9,703 nucleotides of DNA, taken from assembly GCA_964651325.1 (NCBI GenBank), contig CAZYXP010000152.1, positions 1 to 9,703 of the forward strand, given 5' to 3'. Position 1 is the first letter of the stretch, and each line of letters opens with the position of its first letter. The stretch comes from JADFOB01 sp964651325 (lineage in GTDB: Bacteria; Planctomycetota; Phycisphaerae; UBA1845). Position numbers and translations under genes: made by a program. Positions 1 through 5,586 of this stretch are shown here, piece after piece. Under the pieces are notes generated by a model. That model saw nothing but the letters and a program-made list of their open reading frames with translations. It had not been told where the DNA came from and searched no databases.

Positions 1-1155
1 CGCGTAGCAGGTGTGGAAGGTGCGGCAGTTGGGATGCGCGCGGGTCAGTCGTTCGGAGATCTCGCTCTCCTCGTTGGAGCGGGTGCATGCGGCGCGCGGT
101 GCCTGCTCAGAGATCTGGCAGGTGCATACACCAACGACACCTGTACCCCTGGGCTGCCTACGGCCGAAGTATGCGACGCCGCGGACAACGATTGCAACGG
201 GGTCATCGACGATGAGCCCGCCGCGTCGAGCTCCTGCGATGATGCATTGTTCTGCACTGGTGTGGAGTCCTGCGTCGCCGGCCTCTGCCAGTCGGCTCCA
301 GTCTGCGGGGATAGCTGCGAGTCGTGCAATGAGACTTCCGACTCGTGCGACTGGTGCGTCTTCGACGAGAACCAGAACGGAACCATCGACGGCCTCGATT
401 TCGCGTTCTTCTCGGGCTGCTTCGGCCTCTGCTACGCCCCGACGGACGCTTGTGCCGCCGCCAACTACGACGGCGATCCGCAAAACTGCGTAGGTGGTGG
501 CGATTTCGCGGCCTTTAGCGGCTGCTTCACCCTCGCCTGCGGATCGTGTCCGCTGTGCTTCCCCGGTGGGGGCGGCGGCAGCCCGGGTGGCCCGGCGGGC
601 GAGGCGCCCCTTTCCGCGGTGGTTGAGCTGGTGGCGGTGGCCTCGCCGACCGCTGATGGCCATGCCCCAATGCTGCCCACCTCGGACAGTCGGATTCAAT
701 CTAAGGACTTCTACGTGGAACTCTGGGCACATCGTTCGGCCTTGAGCCTGGACGGTCTGGCGTCGGTATACGTGGATGTACGCTTCGATCCATCGAGTCT
801 TCGCGTCGATGAAATCCTGAGCGACCAGGCGTTTGCAACGCTGGCCACCGGGAGCATCGACGCCGTGGGTGGCATGGTCAGAGACGTGGGGGGATGTGCC
901 CCGCTCGGCAACGGTTCAATGGGGGTCGATGAGTGGGTTCGCGTGGCGTCGCTGCGTGTGTTCTCGATCGGCAGCGGCCGCACCAACGTGGTCCTCTTCC
1001 CATCGGCGCCTCCCTTCGGCCTTTCGATCTTTGGCCGGTTTGGCGATCTCGGCGTGAGCCAGGTCAACTATGGCCAGATCACGCTGCAACTCGGGAATGC
1101 CGACGGCGGGCACGCGAATCTGAAGTCACGAGGCAGCAATCGGCCGCGTCGGTAA
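1..1155 (+). CDS. Secreted-type cysteine-rich protein with MopE-like, dockerin-like and cohesin-like regions (5' partial)
   Basis: The frame is open to the first base of the window, so the true start and any signal peptide lie outside; a GTG at 13 is only an internal possibility. TAA ends it at 1153-1155. In order: a MopE-type metal-binding motif (EVCDAADNDCNGVIDDEP, nt 166-219), a cysteine-rich stretch to about 360, an EF-hand-like loop DENQNGTIDGLDF (364-402) followed about 33 residues later by a second, imperfect one around DGDPQNC (469-528), both ending in FSGCF, which together resemble a dockerin. A Gly/Pro linker (about 556-615) follows, then a beta-rich domain (616-1113) alignable with the N-terminus of the next gene's product, and a short basic tail. 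By family resemblance this is an extracellular or cell-surface, calcium-binding structural or adhesive protein; no enzyme motif is visible. The first ~40 codons have poor codon bias for this frame and may not belong to the gene (see findings). Confidence 0.75.
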   Translation, partial: RVAGVEGAAVGMRAGQSFGDLALLVGAGACGARCLLRDLAGAYTNDTCTPGLPTAEVCDAADNDCNGVIDDEPAASSSCDDALFCTGVESCVAGLCQSAPVCGDSCESCNETSDSCDWCVFDENQNGTIDGLDFAFFSGCFGLCYAPTDACAAANYDGDPQNCVGGGDFAAFSGCFTLACGSCPLCFPGGGGGSPGGPAGEAPLSAVVELVAVASPTADGHAPMLPTSDSRIQSKDFYVELWAHRSALSLDGLASVYVDVRFDPSSLRVDEILSDQAFATLATGSIDAVGGMVRDVGGCAPLGNGSMGVDEWVRVASLRVFSIGSGRTNVVLFPSAPPFGLSIFGRFGDLGVSQVNYGQITLQLGNADGGHANLKSRGSNRPRR

Positions 1156-1182
1156 GACTGCGCTGGAGGTAAATGACGCGTT

Positions 1183-1228
1183 ACGTCTTGCAAGACGACC
1201 AACGGACGTTTTGCAAGACGGCTAACGG
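1183..1228. repeat. Two tandem 23-bp repeats with palindromic cores
   Basis: Units 1183-1205 and 1206-1228 are direct repeats differing at three positions. The first contains the perfect 14-bp palindrome CGTCTTGCAAGACG (1184-1197); the second has the same core with one mismatch in an arm (CGTTTTGCAAGACG, 1207-1220). They sit in the 94-nt gap between the two secreted-protein genes, the last unit ending 11 nt before the next gene's Shine-Dalgarno. Two dyads spaced 23 bp, about two helical turns, on the same face would suit a dimeric repressor or activator. A transcript hairpin is possible, but there is no T-run, so this is not an intrinsic terminator. Regulator unknown. Confidence 0.7.
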
Positions 1229-1239
1229 GAATCACAGTT

Positions 1240-1244
1240 GGAGG
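1240..1244 (+). promoter_or_regulatory. Shine-Dalgarno deciding the start of the 1250 gene
   Basis: GGAGG lies 5 nt before ATG 1250 and 8 nt before ATG 1253. It overlaps the in-frame TTG at 1238, which would give the longest reading frame, so that TTG is not the likely start. ATG 1250 or 1253 is preferred. Confidence 0.75.
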
Positions 1245-1249
1245 TTGGA

Positions 1250-3988
1250 ATGATGTCTATGCTCGGTACACGTGCGTTGCGGTTTGGCCCCCTGGCTTTG
1301 CTTTTGGGAGCCCTGCTCGCACCAGCACAGCATGCCGCCGGACAGGTCGCGGTTGAGGTCTTGGCGCTGCCCGCTGCAAGTATCAATGAGGAAATGACGG
1401 CGTTGCCGCCGTCGCAGACCCTGTTCGCGCTCGGCGACACGTTTTACCTGGAGGTCTGGGCGCAAACGACCGAACCCAATGGGTTCGCCACCGTTGGCGT
1501 TGACCTCACGTTTGACCCGTCGTTTACGACCGCCGGCATCGTCACGCATTCCTCGATACTGGGTCTCTTCACGCACGGCGTGGTGGACAACGCGCTCGGC
1601 CTGGTCGATGACCTCAGCGGCGGACATCCGCCGGCCACGCCGCCCTGCGTTGACCAAGTGGGTTTTGCGCCGAAATGGGCTCTGCTGGCTTCCGTCGAGG
1701 TGACGGCCGACCTTGTGGGCACGGCGACGTTTCAATCGTTGGACACGGCCAGTGGCATTTGGGTCACGTCGATCTGTGGCACGTCCGTCTTGCCGACGGT
1801 AACGTACGGCGGAACATCGATCACGATTGCTCAATGCGGCAATGGCATTACCGAGTTGGGCGAACAGTGCGACGACGGCAACGTCCTGCCTGGCGATTGC
1901 TGCGATGCGACGTGCCAATTCGATGCTGTGGGCAATGCTTGCGGCGATCCGAGCGACACCGATTGTGACAACCCCGATACTTGCGACGGCGCCGGAAGTT
2001 GTCTGGTGAATCTCGAGCCGAACGGCGACGCACCGGTTGGCCTCTGCGATGATGTCAACGACTGTACACAGAATCTGTGTAGTGCCGGGCTGTGCGTCAA
2101 TCCGAACGAGCCTACTGGGACAGCGTGCGGCGACCCCAGCAACACGGATTGCGACAACCCTGACACTTGCGACGGCGCGGGCGGATGTCTGCTGAACAAC
2201 GAGCCGGACGGAGCTGCCCCCCTGGGCCTTTGTGATGACGCCAATGAATGCTCGAAGAATCTCTGCGGCGGTGGGCTATGTGCTAATCCGAGCGAGCCGG
2301 TCGGGACCGCGTGCGGCGACCCGAGCGACACGGATTGCGATAATCCCGACACGTGCGACGGTAGCGGTGTCTGCCTGCTAAACAACGAAGCAGACGGCAC
2401 CGCGCCAGCGGGCCTGTGTGACGACGCAAACGAGTGTACGCAAAACGTCTGTGGAGGAGGGCTCTGCGCCAACCCGAACGAGGCCGCTGGAAGTGCGTGT
2501 GGCGATCCGAGCGATACCGATTGTGACAATGCCGATTCGTGCGATGGCGCCGGATCCTGCGTCGCGAATTTCGAGCCCGACGGTGCCGCTCCTGCAGGCC
2601 TCTGCGGCGACGCCAACGACTGCACGCAAGACCTCTGCAATGCGGGACTCTGCGTCAACCCAAGCGAGACCGCAGGGACCGCATGCGGCGACCCGAGCGA
2701 CACGGATTGCGACAACGCCGATACATGTGACGGCGCGGGTGTTTGCCTTGCGAACAACGAGCCGGACGGCGCGCCGCCAAACGGGCTGTGCGACGATGGA
2801 AACGGATGCACGACCGATTCATGCCAGGCAGGCGGTTGCCAAAGCATTGACAACACCGATCCTTGCGATGACGGACAGCAATGCACCCAGAACGACACGT
2901 GCGGCGGCGGACTATGCATCGGCACGCCGACCCCCGACTGCGCGAAGTGCGCGGTCGCGGGCGATTGCGACGACGGCAATGCGTGCACGACGGATTCATG
3001 CCCGTCCGGCGTTTGTATCTACACGAACAACGCAGACGCTTGCGACGACAACAACGCCTGTACGACAAGCGATACGTGCTCAGCCGGTAGTTGCGTCGGG
3101 GGCGCGCCCCCCAACTGTGACGACGCCAACGCCTGTACCGACGATACCTGCGACCCCGCCACGGGTTGTGTCCAAACAAACAACACCGCCGCCTGCAGCG
3201 ACGGCAACGTGTGTACCGTAAACGATGTATGCTCCGGCGGCGCATGCGCGGGGACCTTGGAGGCTCAAACACCGCTGGTCTCGACCGTCTTCGGCTCGAG
3301 CACGGCCATGCGGCGCATCCAAGTGACCCCGCTGAGCCCCCCGCCGGTCGGCAACCCCGCGTGCAACGCCAACGCTGGCGCCTGTGATCAAAGCAATGGC
3401 ACGCCAGGCTGCAACGATGTGGTATGCTGCAACATTGTATGCCAAGCCGATCCATTCTGCTGCGACACATCGTGGGACGCGATTTGCGCTGAGGCGGCCT
3501 CCACGGCGTGTGTGGGCCAGCCGCCCAGCGACGGCAATCAGCCCATCGCGTTGTTGCTTACGTCTCCGGATTGGCCGTGCATAAATCTGTATGTGCAGGC
3601 GGACGGATCATTGTCGATCACTCCTGCCCTACAGCTCGCCGAGGCTTGGGGCACCGTTGTGGTTGAAGGGTTTGAGATCGCGCCGGAATCGGTGTACCAA
3701 GTGCAAGCCACCTGCGGCACGTCAATGACTGTGGCCGGTTCGACCACGACCGCCCCGTGGACGGATGTGGACGGTGACGGAGCGGCGACTCTGGCGGACG
3801 TTCAGTTCTTCGTATTCGGATTCCAAGGTGATTTCTCGCAACACCCCTTGGAGGTGCTGGACATCTGGCCATGCGTGCCCGACGGCGTCGACAACTTCGC
3901 CGATATCCAAGCGGCCGTCCTGGCATTCCAAGGCTTGACGTACACGGCTGCGGCGACGGCGTTGGAGTGCCCACTGCCCTGCCCATAG
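1250..3988 (+). CDS. Large exported cysteine-rich repeat protein with C-terminal dockerin-like region
   Basis: About 912 residues. Residues 1-31 are a signal peptide (Arg8/Arg11, a Leu/Ala core, then AQHAAG before Gln32), so the protein is exported. Regions by nucleotide: beta-rich cohesin-like domain (1343-1832); a myxococcal-type disulfide motif CGNGITELGEQCDDGN (1835-1882, continuing to about 1924); five 62-residue eight-Cys repeats (1937-2839); shorter CDDGNACTTDSC-type repeats like the Dictyostelium CTDC repeat (about 2840-3255); a planctomycete-style Cys block with CCNIVC..PFCCDTSWDAIC (3353-3517); a spacer domain; and a dockerin-like end with the EF loop DVDGDGAATLADV (3764) and a second half-site DGVDNFADI before AFQG. 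No catalytic motif is seen. It is probably a disulfide-stabilised surface or matrix protein. It follows its neighbour by 94 nt on the same strand and shares a domain with it, so the two probably act in the same structure. Confidence 0.85.
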   Translation: MMSMLGTRALRFGPLALLLGALLAPAQHAAGQVAVEVLALPAASINEEMTALPPSQTLFALGDTFYLEVWAQTTEPNGFATVGVDLTFDPSFTTAGIVTHSSILGLFTHGVVDNALGLVDDLSGGHPPATPPCVDQVGFAPKWALLASVEVTADLVGTATFQSLDTASGIWVTSICGTSVLPTVTYGGTSITIAQCGNGITELGEQCDDGNVLPGDCCDATCQFDAVGNACGDPSDTDCDNPDTCDGAGSCLVNLEPNGDAPVGLCDDVNDCTQNLCSAGLCVNPNEPTGTACGDPSNTDCDNPDTCDGAGGCLLNNEPDGAAPLGLCDDANECSKNLCGGGLCANPSEPVGTACGDPSDTDCDNPDTCDGSGVCLLNNEADGTAPAGLCDDANECTQNVCGGGLCANPNEAAGSACGDPSDTDCDNADSCDGAGSCVANFEPDGAAPAGLCGDANDCTQDLCNAGLCVNPSETAGTACGDPSDTDCDNADTCDGAGVCLANNEPDGAPPNGLCDDGNGCTTDSCQAGGCQSIDNTDPCDDGQQCTQNDTCGGGLCIGTPTPDCAKCAVAGDCDDGNACTTDSCPSGVCIYTNNADACDDNNACTTSDTCSAGSCVGGAPPNCDDANACTDDTCDPATGCVQTNNTAACSDGNVCTVNDVCSGGACAGTLEAQTPLVSTVFGSSTAMRRIQVTPLSPPPVGNPACNANAGACDQSNGTPGCNDVVCCNIVCQADPFCCDTSWDAICAEAASTACVGQPPSDGNQPIALLLTSPDWPCINLYVQADGSLSITPALQLAEAWGTVVVEGFEIAPESVYQVQATCGTSMTVAGSTTTAPWTDVDGDGAATLADVQFFVFGFQGDFSQHPLEVLDIWPCVPDGVDNFADIQAAVLAFQGLTYTAAATALECPLPCP
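1937..2839 (+). repeat. Five in-frame 186-bp (62-residue) eight-cysteine repeats
   Basis: Units start at 1937, 2123, 2309, 2495 and 2681, each opening with ACGDPS(D/N)TDCDN. All keep eight cysteines at repeat positions 2, 10, 16, 22, 37, 43, 48 and 53. The first four are exactly 62 residues; the fifth keeps all eight cysteines and then runs into a different, shorter repeat type. The DNA copies have diverged mostly at third positions, so this is an older duplication kept by selection on protein rather than a fresh expansion. Confidence 0.9.
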
Positions 3989-3989
3989 A

Positions 3990-4025
3990 GCCCCACGCAC
4001 CGAGACTGCCCCACGCACCGAGACT
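3990..4025. repeat. 18-bp tandem duplication just after a stop codon
   Basis: The 18-bp unit GCCCCACGCACCGAGACT occurs at 3990-4007 and again, identical and adjacent, at 4008-4025, followed by GC. It starts two bases after the stop of the large cysteine-rich protein gene. Perfect identity implies a recent duplication or slippage. No function can be assigned. Confidence 0.85.
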
Positions 4026-4050
4026 GCTTTCTAGGCGATTCAACCCACGC

Positions 4051-4078
4051 CGAGCCGCGGGCGCAAGCCCGCGTGGCG
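4051..4078. repeat. REP-like GC-rich hairpin with GCAA tetraloop
   Basis: A perfect 7-bp stem CGCGGGC/GCCCGCG (4056-4062 with 4067-4073) closes a GCAA loop (a GNRA-type tetraloop). Outside an internal loop, CGCC (4048-4051) can pair with GGCG (4075-4078). The reverse complement of the element near 9620 has the same flank and stem (CGAGCCGCGGGC, 4-nt loop, GCCCGCG). It could act as a 3' end or stability element for the upstream mRNA, but no T-run follows. Confidence 0.65.
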
Positions 4079-4087
4079 CTGGGGGGA

Positions 4088-4234
4088 ATGGTCTCCATGG
4101 TACACGTCAAAAAAAAGTCCCTGGCGGATATCGTGCTGCGGCGCGCGATGTTCGGGTTTGGGGCTGTTAGCGTGAGGGTGGGTCATCAGCTGCCGGCGTA
4201 TCACGCCCAAACCGGCGCGTCGCCCAGTTTCTAG
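4088..4234 (+). CDS. Possible small protein, 48 residues
   Basis: ATG 4088 follows GGGGGGAA immediately (too close for a good ribosome site); the in-frame ATG at 4097 has that purine tract at a normal 9-10 nt distance and would give 45 residues. The product begins MVSMVHVKKKSLADIVLRR and continues with a short Gly/Phe/Val stretch (AMFGFGAVSVRVG). By hand count 36 of 48 codons end in G or C, matching local coding bias. TAG at 4232-4234 is the same CTAG palindrome that ends the convergent receiver gene. I do not recognise the protein; it could equally be a chance frame or a gene remnant. It is not predicted to be exported. Confidence 0.35.
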   Translation: MVSMVHVKKKSLADIVLRRAMFGFGAVSVRVGHQLPAYHAQTGASPSF

Positions 4235-4674
4235 CCTCGTCCAAGCGTCCGCGAGTTGTTGTCGAGCGCGTCGCGGATCCGACCCAAGAGCAAAACGGCA
4301 TTGTACGGTTTCACGATGTAATCAAAGGCGCCGGCGGCCCGTGCCTCTTCAACCCACGCAACATCGGAGCATGCTGAGACGATGATGGCGGGAATGTCAA
4401 TGTGTCGCGTAGCCAATTCCGCTAGTAACTCCAATCCGGACATCCCGGGCAAACGCATGTCGAGGATCAAGCATTCCGGCCGATTCGGCGCGTAGTCTTC
4501 CAGGAACGCGCCGGCGCTGGCGAAAGGCTTGGCGGTCAGCCCCGTTACGGCTAGCAGTGTCGCAAGGGAGTGCCTGAAACTGGCATCATCGTCCGCGATA
4601 AACACGGTCCCGCTGCGCTGCGAAGTCGTAGAGCCGCCTGCGCCGGAGCCTACTCCGGGGATAGCGATCTTCAT
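4231..4674 (-). CDS. Stand-alone response-regulator receiver domain protein
   Basis: The product has 147 residues. ATG at 4674 has GGAGG (4682-4686) 7 nt upstream, which fixes the start. A Gly/Ser-rich leader of about 22 residues precedes a complete receiver domain: acidic pair Asp28/Asp29 (VFIADDD), phospho-acceptor Asp72 (LILDMRLPGMSG), Ser100 in the Thr/Ser switch position, and Lys122 (VKPY). The protein ends after the last receiver helix with no helix-turn-helix or enzymatic output, and no output-domain remnant follows the stop. By family knowledge, such proteins act as phosphate shuttles or sinks, or through protein contacts. Sequence style is FixJ-like (IDIPAIIVSA), close to the receiver of the 4957 gene, so it plausibly takes phosphate from the same kinase. 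A 282-nt gap and its own copy of the upstream 17-bp motif suggest separate transcription. Confidence 0.9.
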   Translation of the reverse strand: MKIAIPGVGSGAGGSTTSQRSGTVFIADDDASFRHSLATLLAVTGLTAKPFASAGAFLEDYAPNRPECLILDMRLPGMSGLELLAELATRHIDIPAIIVSACSDVAWVEEARAAGAFDYIVKPYNAVLLLGRIRDALDNNSRTLGRG

Positions 4675-4690
4675 CGTATGACCTCCGAAA

Positions 4691-4708
4691 CCTTGTTCAG
4701 AACAGGGG
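4691..4708. promoter_or_regulatory. Palindrome TGTTC-A-GAACA upstream of the stand-alone receiver gene
   Basis: The core TGTTCAGAACA (4694-4704) is a perfect inverted repeat about one base; the flanks CCT and GGG extend it with one mismatch. It lies a few bases upstream of the receiver gene's Shine-Dalgarno, so it is either an operator close to the start of the message or a small hairpin in the leader. No regulator can be named. Confidence 0.35.
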
Positions 4709-4752
4709 ATGGTGTGGCACGATGGCCACCCACCTCCTCAGACGAGGATATC

Positions 4753-4769
4753 AAACGGCGTACGCTTCC
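4753..4769 (-). promoter_or_regulatory. Candidate regulator site upstream of the stand-alone receiver gene
   Basis: The + strand reads AAACGGCGTACGCTTCC; on the gene's strand it is GGAAGCGT-N4-CGTTT. It spans -79 to -95 from the receiver start. The same 13 fixed bases with the same N4 gap occur at 8181-8197, -74 to -90 from the histidine kinase start. The arms AAACG and CGCTT form a one-mismatch dyad around a 5-nt centre, which would suit a dimeric activator such as a FixJ-type regulator. That the neighbouring regulator binds here is inference. Confidence 0.5.
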
Positions 4770-4956
4770 ACAATAGGCATCCCCCCTATGCAAGTGAACC
4801 GCGTATGCAGGGTGCCGCTTGGTGACGCTGCGAGCCGTGTCTTCGCCACACAGACTTGAAACATGTTCGCCGTTGCAGTCTCAACCGGGCGAGCGGGTCG
4901 GCAGCAATGGATTCAGTGGACGAGGTACACGCGGCGCGATACCCACCGCCCGAAGG

Positions 4957-5586
4957 CTAGAGTGCCCTGCAACGGCCGCTCAGGTCCAAGGGCTCAAACA
5001 TTCTGATGAGGTCAACCGAGGAGAACACACCCAACTTGAGCCTGATATGGCCGACATGGACATCAACTGTCTTGCGGCTGATCCCAAGGGCGTAGGCAAT
5101 CTGCTTAGGAGGCTGGCCGTCCATCATCAATACCGCGATGTCCGCTTCACGCGGCGTGAGCAGGGCGAAGTGAGCCTCCGCCTGTGCGCACCGGACCCGA
5201 AGCGCTCGATTCTTCTTGTCGAGGTCGATCGCCTGGCGAATCCGATCCATCAAAACGATCGTGTCGCAGGGCTTCGTGATGAAGTCGATCGCGCCGTTCT
5301 TCATCGCCCGCACGGCCGCTTCAACGCCGGGTTGCGCGGATACCATGACGATGGGGATGTCAATGCCCCGTTCATTCAACGCCTCTTGAAGTGCCGTCCC
5401 TGACATCTCCGGCATGCGCAAGTCAAGCACGAGGCACCCTGGGGCGGTGGAGTCGTAGCGATCGAGAAACACGTTCGGGCTTTCATACCGCTCGGTGACA
5501 TGGCCGTGCGATTCCAGCAGCGTGCACAATGAGTCGCCAAACGCGACATCATCATCAACGACGTATATTTTCGGCAACACGCTCAT
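4957..5586 (-). CDS. FixJ-type response regulator (receiver plus LuxR-type HTH)
   Basis: The product has 209 residues, the usual FixJ/NarL length. Receiver: acidic pair Asp11/Asp12 (IYVVDDD), phospho-acceptor Asp55 (LVLDLRMPEMSG), Ser83 in the switch position, Lys105 (ITKP). After a linker at about 120-140, the helix-turn-helix covers about 143-196, with LTPREADIAVLMMDG, KQIAYALGISRKTVDVH and a recognition helix at about 170-184; KQIAY.LGIS.(R/K)TV.VH is characteristic of FixJ relatives. ATG at 5586 has AAGGAAG about 9 nt upstream, inside the end of the kinase gene; the two overlap by 32 nt, so translation is probably coupled and this is the kinase's cognate partner. Phosphorylation would switch on DNA binding. 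Its targets may include the 17-bp sites upstream of the kinase and the stand-alone receiver. Confidence 0.93.
   Translation of the reverse strand: MSVLPKIYVVDDDVAFGDSLCTLLESHGHVTERYESPNVFLDRYDSTAPGCLVLDLRMPEMSGTALQEALNERGIDIPIVMVSAQPGVEAAVRAMKNGAIDFITKPCDTIVLMDRIRQAIDLDKKNRALRVRCAQAEAHFALLTPREADIAVLMMDGQPPKQIAYALGISRKTVDVHVGHIRLKLGVFSSVDLIRMFEPLDLSGRCRAL

Noticed and set aside
45..386. - strand frame of 113 codons opposite the first gene
   Set aside because: It covers the MopE-like and cysteine-rich segment whose + frame is clearly coding, and it is not the antisense phase that shows high G/C third positions in 1-120.
1937..2839. Regularly spaced repeats considered as a CRISPR array
   Set aside because: The period is 186 bp, in frame, and continuous at protein level without spacers; it encodes cysteine repeats.
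1831..2988. Long - strand open frame (385 codons) opposite the cysteine repeats
   Set aside because: It is the antisense shadow of a strongly repetitive + strand gene with signal peptide, conserved cysteines and good codon bias; its Ser/Pro/His-rich product is a reverse reading of GAC/TGC-rich repeats.
2418..3221. + strand frame of 267 codons in another phase over the cysteine repeats
   Set aside because: Thr/Arg/Ala-rich low-complexity product caused by the same DNA repeats read out of phase; no start signal.
4109..4116. Run of eight T on the - strand after the receiver gene, considered as an intrinsic terminator
   Set aside because: No stable hairpin directly precedes it on the - strand, and it lies more than 110 nt past the stop.
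4111..4117. A_AAA_AAG slippery heptamer in the small frame at 4088-4234
   Set aside because: The -1 frame ends soon after (4170) in an unremarkable peptide, with no transposase-like partner frame; the A-run is probably incidental.
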